NCBI RefSeq assembly: GCF_000600295.1
Contig: NZ_JEMG01000001.1
Span: 909,062-973,061 of the forward strand
Source of the DNA: Hylemonella gracilis str. Niagara R
GTDB taxonomy: Bacteria; Pseudomonadota; Gammaproteobacteria; Burkholderiales; Burkholderiaceae_C
DNA length: 64,000 nt
Direction: 5' to 3'
The notes below the pieces were generated by a model that was given only the letters and a program-made list of their open reading frames with translations, was not told the DNA's origin and did not search any database. Within the stretch, counting starts at the first letter, position 1, and every line of letters starts with the position of its first letter. A program made the position numbers and the translations under genes. Positions 33,361-42,553 of this stretch are shown piece by piece.

Positions 33361-33523
33361 GCCGCGCGCGGTCCAGAGGTCATGGACTGGGGCCATAATC
33401 CGCTCCCGGTTTTCCCGTAAAGGAGACCCGGGTACGGTTTTTGCTCGTCTTTTTGCTGGATACTTCGCCGTCTCAATTTTTCCATCCCGGATTTTTCCGG
33501 AACACACAGAAGGAGCTCCTCCC

Positions 33524-34417
33524 ATGAAAAAGCATTTGCTGGTTTCCGCCTTTGCCGTGGCGCTGACGACCCTGGCGGCAGGCGTGCAAGCCCAGGCCAA
33601 TGACACCCTTGCCAAGATCAAGTCCTCCGGCAAGGTGGTGATGGGCGTGCGCGAATCGTCCGCACCCCTGTCCTACACCCTGGGCGACGGCAAGTACACC
33701 GGCTACCACGTCGAGCTCTGCCAGAACATTCTGAAGTCCATCGCCCCCGGCGCGACGGTCGAGTACACGCCCGTCACGTCCGCCAACCGCATCCCCCTGG
33801 TGCAAAACGGCACCGTGGACATCGAGTGCGGCTCCACCACCAACAACGCCACCCGCCAGAAGGACGTGAGCTTCGCGCTGACGACCTACGTGACCGAAGT
33901 GCGCACGGCCGTCAAGACCACGTCCAAGATCAAGTCCATCGCTGACCTCGAAGGCAAGACCGTGGCCACGACCACCGGCACCACTTCCGTGGCCCTGCTG
34001 CGCAAGCACAAGCGTGGCGCCGACGTGAAGTTCAACGAGGTCTACGGCAAGGACCACGCCGACAGCTTCCTGCTGCTCGAATCCGGCCGCGCCGATGCCT
34101 TCGTGATGGATGACAACATCCTGGCCGGCCTGATCGCCGGTTCCAAGAGCCCGAAGGACTTCACCATCGTTGGCGAGACGCTGAACATCGAACCCATCGC
34201 CATCATGGTCCGCAAGGACGACCCGGCCTTCAAGAAGGCCGTGGACGACTACATCCGCGCTGCCATCAAGTCCGGCGAACTGAACAAGCTCTACACCAAG
34301 TGGTTCCTGGCCCCGATCCCGCCCAAGAACACCAGCGTGAACCTGGCCATGGGTTCCGTGCTGAAGGACCTGCTGAAGAATCCGTCCGACGCGCCGGCCG
34401 AGGAATTCAACAAGTAA
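33524..34417 (+). CDS. gltI: Glutamate/aspartate ABC transporter substrate-binding protein
   Basis: This periplasmic binding protein of 297 aa delivers glutamate/aspartate to GltJK. The signal peptide spans residues 1-25 (KKHLLVSAFAVALTTLAAGVQAQA). The PBP family 3 domain has VVMGVRESSAPLSYTLGDGKYTGYHVELCQNI, ECGSTTNNATRQKDVSFALTTY and DAFVMDDNILAGLI, all close to GltI. A strong AAGGAG lies ten bases before the ATG. CATAAT at 33394-33399 is a possible -10 for the operon, but no convincing -35 accompanies it. It is the first gene of gltI-J-K-L, and a stem-loop after it may set the higher level needed for the binding protein. Confidence 0.94.
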   Translation: MKKHLLVSAFAVALTTLAAGVQAQANDTLAKIKSSGKVVMGVRESSAPLSYTLGDGKYTGYHVELCQNILKSIAPGATVEYTPVTSANRIPLVQNGTVDIECGSTTNNATRQKDVSFALTTYVTEVRTAVKTTSKIKSIADLEGKTVATTTGTTSVALLRKHKRGADVKFNEVYGKDHADSFLLLESGRADAFVMDDNILAGLIAGSKSPKDFTIVGETLNIEPIAIMVRKDDPAFKKAVDDYIRAAIKSGELNKLYTKWFLAPIPPKNTSVNLAMGSVLKDLLKNPSDAPAEEFNK

Positions 34418-34430
34418 GAAGCGCCTGACC

Positions 34431-34489
34431 ACGCCCGCCGCAGGAATGGCCGTGATGCGAGTCCCGGCGATTCGCCCGGCGGGCGTTTT
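34431..34489 (+). terminator. Attenuating stem-loop between gltI and gltJ
   Basis: ACGCCCGCCG (34431-34440) pairs perfectly with CGGCGGGCGT (34477-34486), giving a 10-bp GC-rich stem with a 36-base structured loop, followed by TTTT (34486-34489). It sits 14 bases after the gltI stop. Such partial terminators commonly keep binding-protein mRNA more abundant than permease mRNA. Confidence 0.65.
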
Positions 34490-34527
34490 CACAAGAGCAG
34501 TTAAAAACCCGAGCGAGAGTAACGTAC

Positions 34528-35292
34528 ATGGCGCTGGACTGGTCCATCTTCTGTGCTGACACCATCGACCAGCAGGTGCAGGCCACCTGCCTTGGTTTTG
34601 GCCGCAACCAGACCTACCTGGGTTGGCTGCTGGAGGCTTGGGGGCAGACCGTGCTGGTCGCCGTGCTGTCGCTCATCGTCGCCTTGCTGATCGGCACGGT
34701 CATCGGCGTGGCGCGCACCCTGCCCGATACCCCGCGTGGCAAATCGCGCATCGCGCGTTGGGCCAATCTCTGGGTGGAGTTCTTTCGCAACATCCCCCTG
34801 CTGGTGCAGGTCATCCTCTGGTACCACGTGGTGCCGGTAGTGTTTCCCTTGTTCGCCGACACGCCCAAGCTCTTGCTGGTGGTGATGGGCCTGGGCTTCT
34901 TCACCTCGGCGCGCATCGCCGAACAGGTGCGCGCGGGCATCCAGGCCCTGCCGCGCGGCCAGCGATACGCGGGCATGGCGCTGGGCTTCTCGACCTGGCA
35001 GACCTACCGCTATGTGCTGCTGCCCATGGCATTTCGCATCATCGTGCCGCCGCTGACCAGCGAAGGCATGAACATCTTCAAGAATTCTTCCGTGGCCTTC
35101 GCCGTCTCCATCACCGAGCTGACCTTCTTTGCCCAGCAGGTGGCGGAGGAAACCTCGCGCGGCGTCGAGATCTACCTGGCCGTCACCGCGCTCTACATCA
35201 TCTCCGCCTTCACCATCAACCGCTTGATGGCCATGGTCGAGAAGCGCGTGCGCGTGCCGGGTTTCGTGGCCTCGACCGGCGGAGGACACTGA
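34528..35292 (+). CDS. gltJ: Glutamate/aspartate ABC transporter permease GltJ
   Basis: This inner-membrane permease of the polar amino-acid importer has 254 aa. The N-terminus (CADTIDQQVQATCLGFGRNQTYLGWLLEAWGQTVLVA) resembles betaproteobacterial GltJ. FFRNIPLLVQVILWY and the EAA loop EQVRAGIQALPRGQRYAGMALG (near 131-152) are conserved; the loop contacts the ATPase. About five membrane helices are visible. Its 3' end is one base from gltK, so translation is coupled. Confidence 0.93.
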   Translation: MALDWSIFCADTIDQQVQATCLGFGRNQTYLGWLLEAWGQTVLVAVLSLIVALLIGTVIGVARTLPDTPRGKSRIARWANLWVEFFRNIPLLVQVILWYHVVPVVFPLFADTPKLLLVVMGLGFFTSARIAEQVRAGIQALPRGQRYAGMALGFSTWQTYRYVLLPMAFRIIVPPLTSEGMNIFKNSSVAFAVSITELTFFAQQVAEETSRGVEIYLAVTALYIISAFTINRLMAMVEKRVRVPGFVASTGGGH

Positions 35293-35293
35293 C

Positions 35294-35962
35294 ATGATGG
35301 CCCTCGATTTCTCCTTCTTCACCTGGGACGTTTTCCGTTCCTACATCCTGGGCGGCTTGTGGTTCAGCCTGGGGCTGACTGTGGTCGCGACGCTGGGCGG
35401 CATCTTCTTCGGCACGCTGCTGGCGCTGATGCGCCTCTCGGGCTTCAAGATTCTGGCGTCGATCGCCGCCATCTACGTCAATGGCATGCGCTCCATCCCG
35501 CTGTTGATGGTGCTGCTCTGGTTCTTCCTGCTGGTGCCCCTGATCATCGGCCGTCCCATTGGCGCCGAGGGCTCGGCGGTGATCACCTTCATCGCTTTCG
35601 AGGCGGCCTATTTCAGTGAAATCATGCGTGCCGGCATCCAGTCCATTCCCCGTGGCCAGGTGTACGCCGGTTACGCGCTGGGGATGAGTTATGGGCAGAA
35701 CATGAAGCTGGTCATCCTGCCGCAGGCCTTCCGCAACATGCTGCCGGTGCTGATGACGCAGACCATCATCTTGTTCCAGGACACCTCCCTGGTCTACATC
35801 ATCACAGCCCATGACCTGCTGCACGGCTTCACCGTGGCGGGCAACAACCTGAGCCACCCGCGCGAGGCCTACATCCTGGCCGCCGTGCTCTATTTCGTGA
35901 TCTGCTACACCCTGTCCAACGGCGTCAAGCGCCTGCAGCAGAAGATCGCCATCATTCGCTAA
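35294..35962 (+). CDS. gltK: Glutamate/aspartate ABC transporter permease GltK
   Basis: The second permease subunit, 222 aa, pairs with GltJ. YVNGMRSIPLLMVLLWFFLL follows the first helices, and the EAA loop SEIMRAGIQSIPRGQVYAGYALGMSYGQ lies near 108-135. LFQDTSLVYIITAHDLLHG is the characteristic late loop. Two adjacent ATG codons (35294 and 35297) can serve as the start; the difference is one residue. gltL begins 33 bases after the stop. Confidence 0.93.
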   Translation: MMALDFSFFTWDVFRSYILGGLWFSLGLTVVATLGGIFFGTLLALMRLSGFKILASIAAIYVNGMRSIPLLMVLLWFFLLVPLIIGRPIGAEGSAVITFIAFEAAYFSEIMRAGIQSIPRGQVYAGYALGMSYGQNMKLVILPQAFRNMLPVLMTQTIILFQDTSLVYIITAHDLLHGFTVAGNNLSHPREAYILAAVLYFVICYTLSNGVKRLQQKIAIIR

Positions 35963-35995
35963 AGCCAAATACTGTTTCGTCGGAGTTTTTCATCC

Positions 35996-36745
35996 ATGTC
36001 CCAGCCCATGATCGAAATCAAGGAAGTGTCCAAGTGGTACGGCCCGGTGCAGGTGCTCAACCACTGCTCGGTCAGCATCAACAAGGGTGACGTGGTCGTG
36101 GTGTGTGGTCCCTCGGGCTCGGGCAAGTCCACCCTGATCAAGACCGTGAACGCGCTGGAGCCCTTCCAGCAGGGCGAGATCTTCGTCGACGGCGTGCCGC
36201 TGCACGATCCCAAGACCAACCTGCCCAAGCTGCGCAGTCGCGTGGGCATGGTGTTCCAGCACTTCGAGCTGTTCCCGCACCTGTCCGTGACGGAGAACCT
36301 GACCATCGCCCAGGTGAAGGTCCTGGGCCGCAGCGTGGACGAGGCCAAGGCCCGTGGCCTGAAGATGCTGGATCGCGTGGGCCTGATGGCGCACAAGGAC
36401 AAGTTCCCTGGCCAGCTGTCGGGCGGCCAGCAACAGCGCGTGGCGATCGCGCGCGCGCTGTCCATGGACCCGATCGTGATGCTGTTCGACGAACCGACCT
36501 CGGCCCTGGACCCCGAAATGGTGGGCGAGGTGCTGGACGTGATGGTCAACCTCGCCAAGGAAGGCATGACCATGATGGTGGTCACGCACGAGATGGGCTT
36601 TGCCCGCAAGGTCGCCAGCCGCGTGATCTTCATCGATGTCGGCGGCCGCATCCTGGAGGACTGCTCCAAGGATGAGTTCTTCGGCAACCTCGAGGCGCGC
36701 CAGCCGCGCACCAAGGACTTCCTCAACAAGATCCTGGCGCACTGA
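35996..36745 (+). CDS. gltL: Glutamate/aspartate ABC transporter ATP-binding protein GltL
   Basis: This cytoplasmic ATPase of 249 aa powers the GltJK permease. Walker [11 protein letters not shown] lies near 37-46, the Q-loop in [13 protein letters not shown], the signature [15 protein letters not shown] near 141-155, Walker [13 protein letters not shown], and the H-loop histidine in [29 protein letters not shown] is typical of polar amino-acid importers. The AllA-like gene begins only 18 bases after the stop, so it is likely on the same transcript. Confidence 0.95.
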   Translation: MSQPMIEIKEVSKWYGPVQVLNHCSVSINKGDVVVVCGPSGSGKSTLIKTVNALEPFQQGEIFVDGVPLHDPKTNLPKLRSRVGMVFQHFELFPHLSVTENLTIAQVKVLGRSVDEAKARGLKMLDRVGLMAHKDKFPGQLSGGQQQRVAIARALSMDPIVMLFDEPTSALDPEMVGEVLDVMVNLAKEGMTMMVVTHEMGFARKVASRVIFIDVGGRILEDCSKDEFFGNLEARQPRTKDFLNKILAH

Positions 36746-36763
36746 GTTCCGGCGCGCCCTCGC

Positions 36764-37258
36764 GTGAACCCGGTCCTGCTGCGTCCCGCGCCGCTGTCGG
36801 CGTCGGCCTTCGCGCCTTTCGGGCTGGTGATCCAGCACCCGGGCGGCCCGGGCCGGGTCATCAACGCCGGCAGCGCGCAACGCTGGGATCTGGGTGAACT
36901 CTCCCTGCATGCCCACGACGGGCGCGCGGCACTGGCCCTGTTCCGTGCCCATGCCCGCGCGTTTCCGCAAACGCTCACGGTGTTGGAGCGTCACGCCTTG
37001 GGCAGCCAGGCCTTCATCCCGTTGGGGCTGCGGCGCTTTGTCATCGTCGTCGCGCCCGCAGGGGCCGCCCCGCGCGCGCAAGACCTGTCTGCCTTCATCA
37101 CGGATGGTCAGCAGGGCATCGTGCTCGCGCCTGGTGTCTGGCATCACGCCTTGCTGGCGGTGGACGCGGGGGATTTCGTGGTGATCGAGCGCGCTGCAAG
37201 CGCCGTCGATTGTGACGAAGTGGATCTGCCGCAGCCCATGGTGCTGGCACTGGCGTAG
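36764..37258 (+). CDS. allA: Ureidoglycolate lyase (AllA family)
   Basis: AllA releases urea from ureidoglycolate to give glyoxylate, a late step of allantoin use. This 164-aa cupin-like protein starts with GTG and has RPAPLSASAFAPFGLVIQ, VINAGSAQRWD, LERHALGSQAFIPLG near 70-84, and APGVWHHALLAVD near 125-137, all matching the family. It follows gltL by 18 bases and probably ends the gltIJKL operon, linking uptake with nitrogen release. An amidase, an M20 ureide-type hydrolase and an IclR-type regulator nearby fit a ureide-utilisation theme, though no allantoinase is in the window. The gene converges with the amidase. Confidence 0.85.
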   Translation: MNPVLLRPAPLSASAFAPFGLVIQHPGGPGRVINAGSAQRWDLGELSLHAHDGRAALALFRAHARAFPQTLTVLERHALGSQAFIPLGLRRFVIVVAPAGAAPRAQDLSAFITDGQQGIVLAPGVWHHALLAVDAGDFVVIERAASAVDCDEVDLPQPMVLALA

Positions 37259-37300
37259 AGTTGAATGGGCTGCGCGGGCGGCCCACGTCCTCAACCTCAA

Positions 37301-38485
37301 TCAAGCGGCTGCGGCGATGCCTTCAGCCAACGCGATCAGTGAACGGTCACTGCCCGCGGGGCCCAACAAGGACAGGCCCAGCGGCGCGCCTTCACGTTGC
37401 GCCAGCGGCATCGACAGTTGCGGGAAACCAGCGAGCCCAGCGATGCACAGCATCTGGATGGCGCGGTTGCGGTAATCCTCCAGCGCGGATTCGGCAGTGC
37501 TGCGCAGCGGTGCGATGTCGGGCATGGTGGGCATCAGCAGCACACCATCCGTGCCCAGCAGCTGCGTCAGGTGCTGCCGAAAACGCGCGCGGAAGGTGGT
37601 GGCGGTCTGCACCTGTTCGTCCGTCACCTGGCGTGACCAGGCGAAACGTTCCGCCACACCCGGGCCCAGGGGCGGCGCGTGGCGTTCGATCAAGGAACCG
37701 TCGGTCGTCCAGGCTTCGCGGCCCTGGATGTAGCGGAAGCTCCAGTACATGGTGTCGAAGCTGTCCAGCGCGGCGTTGACGGCATCACTCCCGCCCAGCA
37801 GTTGTTCCACGCGTTGCACGGCGGGGCTCAACGCGGCGGTGACTTCCTTTGACAACAGATCCCAGACATCGGTGGGCCGCAGCAAGCGGACCTGGGCGGG
37901 CAGCGCTTGCGGATCGGCTCCCAGCAGCACGTCGGCCACGCGTGCAAATGTCTGTGCGTCGCGCGCGAACCAGCCGCAGGTGTCCTGGCTGGGCGCCAGG
38001 TCCAGCGCGCCCGCCAGGCTGACGCGGCCATGCGTGGGTCGGATGCCGTACAGGCCGCAATGGTTGGCTGGCGCGCGCACCGAGCCACCGGTGTCAGTGC
38101 CCAGCGCGAAGTCACACGACCGGGACGAAACCGCCGAGGCCGAGCCGGACGACGAACCGCCGGTGATGCGATCTGGCGCCGCGCCGTTGATCGGCGCGCC
38201 GAAATGCGCGTTGTTGCCGTTCATCGAGAACGCCAGTTCGTCGGTGACGGTCTTGCCCACGAAACGCGCCCCCGCGTCCAGCAGCTTCTGCACCGTGGGG
38301 GCAGTCCGGGTCTTGATGCCCGACAGCGCCAGCACAATGGGGTTGCCACCGCCCGTGGGGTAACCGGTCACATCGAACAAGTCCTTGACGGCAAAAGACA
38401 GGCCGGTCAGTGGGCCGGTGGATGCGTGGGCGACGGGGACGTCGGGGTAGGGGACAAAAGCGTGAGACGGGTCGTTCAGGGGCAT
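37301..38485 (-). CDS. Amidase (amidase signature family)
   Basis: This 394-aa cytoplasmic amide hydrolase has the Ser-cisSer-Lys triad. The lysine is in LSFAVKDLFDV near residue 33, the cis-serine in GGSSSGSASAVSS near 109-121, and the nucleophile serine in GTDTGGSVRAPA near 129-140. It is shorter than typical 450-500-aa amidases because the C-terminal region is compact, but all catalytic residues are present. It begins 23 bases after the end of the Dpp-type ATPase gene and is the last gene of that leftward operon. It probably acts on an amide brought in by the transporter; the substrate is unknown. Confidence 0.9.
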   Translation of the reverse strand: MPLNDPSHAFVPYPDVPVAHASTGPLTGLSFAVKDLFDVTGYPTGGGNPIVLALSGIKTRTAPTVQKLLDAGARFVGKTVTDELAFSMNGNNAHFGAPINGAAPDRITGGSSSGSASAVSSRSCDFALGTDTGGSVRAPANHCGLYGIRPTHGRVSLAGALDLAPSQDTCGWFARDAQTFARVADVLLGADPQALPAQVRLLRPTDVWDLLSKEVTAALSPAVQRVEQLLGGSDAVNAALDSFDTMYWSFRYIQGREAWTTDGSLIERHAPPLGPGVAERFAWSRQVTDEQVQTATTFRARFRQHLTQLLGTDGVLLMPTMPDIAPLRSTAESALEDYRNRAIQMLCIAGLAGFPQLSMPLAQREGAPLGLSLLGPAGSDRSLIALAEGIAAAA

Positions 38486-38508
38486 GGCCGGGGCGGTCGG
38501 AAAAACGG

Positions 38509-39504
38509 TCAGGAAATCTCGTGCAGGCGCAGGCAGCGCACACGGTGGCCGGGGCTCAGTTCCTCGGCCTCGGGCTGCTGCGTGCGGCAGGCATCGTTCG
38601 CGTGCGGGCAGCGCGGCGCGAAAGCACAGCCCGTCGGCAGCGCGCTCAGGTCCGGCGGCGCGCCGGGAATGGTCTGCAGGGCCACGCCTTTTTGCATCGC
38701 ACCATGGGCACGACCCTGTAAGAGGGCGCGTGTGTAGGGGTGGCGCGGCGTGCGGATCAGTTCCTTGGCCGTGCCTTCCTCGACGATACGGCCCGCGTAC
38801 ATCACGGCGATGCGGTCGGCCACTTCGACGGCGGCGCCGATGTCGTGCGTGACGAAGATGATGGACAAACCCAGTTCGCGTTGCAGTTCGCGCAGCAACA
38901 GCAGAATCTGGATCTGCACCGTGGCATCCAGGGCCGTCGTGGGCTCGTCGGCCAGCAGCAGTTGCGGTTCGCAGGCCATGGCCAGGGCGATCATGGCGCG
39001 TTGGCGCATGCCACCAGACATCTCATGGGGGTAGGCCGCCAGGCGCCGTTGAGGGCTGGGGATGCGCACGCGCTCGAACAGCGCCAGTGCACGCTGGCGG
39101 GCGACCGCAGCGTCCACACCTTCGTGGCGGCGGATCGACTCGATGATCTGCGCGCCCACCGAATACACCGGATCCAGCGCCAGCAGCGGCTCCTGGAAGA
39201 TCATGGAGACCACCTTGCCCCGGTAGGCGGCCAGTGCCCGCCCGGACAGGGACAGTACTTCGCGTCCCGCCACGCGCACTTCGCCGGCCAGGAGGGTGCG
39301 GCGCTCGGGGTGCAGGCGCAGCAGGGTGCGCAGGGTCACGCTCTTGCCCGAGCCGGATTCACCGATCAGTGCGACCACCTCGCCGCGCCGCACCTCCAGG
39401 CTGACGCCGCTGACGGCACGCACGGGCTTGCGGCCGCCGGTGAAGGTCACGCTCAGGTCACGCAAGCGGACCAGCGGCTCGTCGGTGGAGGCGGTGTGGG
39501 TCAT
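38509..39504 (-). CDS. Dpp/Opp-type ABC transporter ATP-binding protein (DppD-like)
   Basis: One of two ATPases of a peptide/nickel/opine-class importer, with 331 aa from the ATG at 39504. Walker A is LIGESGSGKS near 41-50, followed by the Q-loop IFQEPLLALDPVYSVG, signature MSGGMRQRAMIALAM, Walker B LLLADEPTTALD and H-loop FVTHDIGA. The C-terminal oligopeptide domain has RHPYTRALLQ and a cysteine-rich PTGCAFAPRCPHANDAC, which in this family can hold an Fe-S cluster. It lies five bases after the DppF-like gene. An extension of the frame upstream overlaps that gene and is not coding. Confidence 0.92.
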   Translation of the reverse strand: MTHTASTDEPLVRLRDLSVTFTGGRKPVRAVSGVSLEVRRGEVVALIGESGSGKSVTLRTLLRLHPERRTLLAGEVRVAGREVLSLSGRALAAYRGKVVSMIFQEPLLALDPVYSVGAQIIESIRRHEGVDAAVARQRALALFERVRIPSPQRRLAAYPHEMSGGMRQRAMIALAMACEPQLLLADEPTTALDATVQIQILLLLRELQRELGLSIIFVTHDIGAAVEVADRIAVMYAGRIVEEGTAKELIRTPRHPYTRALLQGRAHGAMQKGVALQTIPGAPPDLSALPTGCAFAPRCPHANDACRTQQPEAEELSPGHRVRCLRLHEIS

Positions 39505-39509
39505 GGTGC

Positions 39510-40553
<1,044 letters not shown>

Positions 40554-40557
40554 GGTG

Positions 40558-41457
40558 TCACCCCTTGTTGTCCATGGCCGAACGCAGACCGTCGGACAGC
40601 AGGTTGAAGGAGATCGAGGTGATGAAGATCATCACGCCCGGCAGCGCCGCCACCAGCGGCTGGGTGTAGATGGCCGTGCGCAAGGTGTTGAGCATCAGGC
40701 CCCATTCGGGCTCCGGTGGCTTGACGCCCAGGCCCAGGAAGGACAGGCCCGAGGCCAGGATCATCGACACCGCCACCAGGCTGGTGGCGTAGACGAAGAT
40801 GGGGCCGAGCACATTGCCCAGCACATGCACCCGCACGATGGTGAAAGCGTTCGCGCCCGAGGCCCGCGCGGCTTCCACGTAGTCGCGCCCACGCACCTGG
40901 GTGGTCACCGCCTCGGCCACCCGTGTGATCTGCGGGATGAAGACGATGGTCAGGGAAATCAGGGAATTCAGGATGCCCGCGCCCAAGGCGCCTGACAGCG
41001 CGATGGCCAGCAGCACCGATGGAAAGGCGTAGAACACGTCCACCGTGCGCATGATGGCGGTGTTGGTCAAACCGCCCGCGTACCCCGCGACGATGCCCAG
41101 GGAGGCACCGATCACGAAGGCGCAGATCACCGGCGTGATGCCCATGAACAGCGACAGCCGGGTGCCCACGATCAGGCGCGACAGCAGGTCACGGCCCAGT
41201 TCGTCGCTGCCCAACGGAAAGCCTTCGCTGCCCACGGGTCGCAGACGCTTGAGCATGGAGGCCGCGTAAGGATCGGCCGGCGCGATCCAGGGGCCGAAGA
41301 GGGCCATCAGGACCAGCAGCAGCACGACGATGGCCGCGCCGATGGCGACCGGGTCGCGCCGGAAGCGCCGCACGACCGAAGTCCAGTAGCCGGGCGAGCG
41401 GGTGGCGGGCAAGGCTTGGACGGCGGCCGTGGCCAGGGTGGAGCTTTGTGCGTTCAT
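40558..41457 (-). CDS. Dpp/Opp-type ABC transporter permease (DppC-like)
   Basis: Inner-membrane permease of 299 aa. A cytoplasmic N-terminus (1-40) precedes the first helix ([23 protein letters not shown]). [22 protein letters not shown] is the family signature before the core, and the EAA loop [16 protein letters not shown] near 190-205 contacts the ATPases. [20 protein letters not shown] is characteristic. The ATG at 41457 overlaps the preceding gene's stop (ATGA), showing coupling. The frame is open further upstream but that part is antisense noise. Confidence 0.93.
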   Translation of the reverse strand: MNAQSSTLATAAVQALPATRSPGYWTSVVRRFRRDPVAIGAAIVVLLLVLMALFGPWIAPADPYAASMLKRLRPVGSEGFPLGSDELGRDLLSRLIVGTRLSLFMGITPVICAFVIGASLGIVAGYAGGLTNTAIMRTVDVFYAFPSVLLAIALSGALGAGILNSLISLTIVFIPQITRVAEAVTTQVRGRDYVEAARASGANAFTIVRVHVLGNVLGPIFVYATSLVAVSMILASGLSFLGLGVKPPEPEWGLMLNTLRTAIYTQPLVAALPGVMIFITSISFNLLSDGLRSAMDNKG

Positions 41458-42407
41458 CAGCGTGCGATGCGGGGATCCAGCAGCGTTTGCAGCAGGTCCA
41501 CCAGCAGGTTGAGAATGACAAAGAACAAGGCCAGCACGAGTATGGTGCCTTGCAGCAGAGGCAGATCGCGCTGGAAGATCGCCGAGTTGAGCAGGAAACC
41601 CGTGCCCGGCCAGGAGAAGACGGTTTCGATCAGGATGGAGCCGCCCAGCAGATAACCCAGTTGCAAGCCCATCACCGCCAGCGCGGTGGGGGCCGCGTTC
41701 TTGACCACATGGCGGAAGATGCCGAACTGGGTCAGGCCCTTGGCGCGCAGGCCGACGATGAATTCCTGCTCCAGCAACTCGGCCACCAACGCCCGCACCG
41801 TGCGCGCGATGATGCCCATGGGGATGACCGACATGGTCAGCGCCGGCAGCAGCATGAACTGGATGTGCTCCCAGTTCCAGGCCCATTCATCGGAACCGCC
41901 GGGGCCCGCACCCGTGGCCGGCAGCCACATCAGCAGGCTGGAAAACACGATCACCATCACCATGCCCAGCCAGTAATGGGGCACGCTCACGCCCAGCACC
42001 GACAGCAGCGAGGCGGCGCGGTCGAGCAGGGAGTTGCGGAAATAACCAGCGACGAAACCGAACAGGCTGCCCAGCAGGAAACCGATCAGCGTGGCCACCA
42101 CGGCCAGCCTCAGGGTGTTGGTCACCGCACGCAGCACCTCGTCGATCACCGGGCGGCTGGTGGCGATGGACGTGCCCAGATCGCCCTGCAGGGCACGCCA
42201 GATCCACAGCCCGAACTGTTCTGGCAGGGAGCGGTTGAAGCCATAGAGCTCACGCAGCTGGGCCTGCAACTCGGCCGAGGCGTCGGGCGGCAGGATGGAG
42301 ACCAGAGGGTCCCCAGGCGCCAGGTGCACCAAGGTGAAGCAGACCAGGGCCACGCCCAGCATGATGGGCAGGGTGTAGACGATGCGTCTGAGCAGGTAGG
42401 CAAGCAT
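41457..42407 (-). CDS. Dpp/Opp-type ABC transporter permease (DppB-like)
   Basis: Inner-membrane permease of 316 aa that pairs with the DppC-like subunit. The start MLAYLLRRIVYTLPIMLGVALVCF at 42407 matches DppB-type proteins; an in-frame codon at 42443 would add 12 non-conserved residues. Motifs are LAPGDPLVSIL, YGFNRSLPEQFGLWI, GTSIATSRPV and the EAA loop LRAKGLTQFGIFRHVVKNA near 215-233. It is 146 bases downstream of the binding-protein gene, a gap that holds two stem-loops. Confidence 0.93.
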   Translation of the reverse strand: MLAYLLRRIVYTLPIMLGVALVCFTLVHLAPGDPLVSILPPDASAELQAQLRELYGFNRSLPEQFGLWIWRALQGDLGTSIATSRPVIDEVLRAVTNTLRLAVVATLIGFLLGSLFGFVAGYFRNSLLDRAASLLSVLGVSVPHYWLGMVMVIVFSSLLMWLPATGAGPGGSDEWAWNWEHIQFMLLPALTMSVIPMGIIARTVRALVAELLEQEFIVGLRAKGLTQFGIFRHVVKNAAPTALAVMGLQLGYLLGGSILIETVFSWPGTGFLLNSAIFQRDLPLLQGTILVLALFFVILNLLVDLLQTLLDPRIAR

Positions 42408-42448
42408 GGTGGCGGGCGTGGGGCTGGCTCGGATGCGGATCACAGGGG

Positions 42449-42546
42449 CCGGCAGGCGTCGCGTTTGCGCACCTTGTTCGGTGGTGCCTGCCGGTTTGAC
42501 GTCGATCTACAGCGGATCACGGGCTGGGGGAGAGGGCGCCCCCAGC
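42449..42546 (-). promoter_or_regulatory. Two stem-loops in the dppA-dppB-like intergenic region
   Basis: Reading the minus strand after the binding-protein stop, the first hairpin is GCTGGGGG/CCCCCAGC (42523-42530 with 42539-42546, eight perfect pairs, 8-base loop). The second is CCGGCAGGC/GCCTGCCGG (42449-42457 with 42486-42494, nine perfect pairs enclosing a smaller hairpin). No minus-strand T-run follows either, so they more likely protect the upstream mRNA end or slow transcription than terminate it. Confidence 0.6.
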
Positions 42547-42553
42547 CGCGCGA

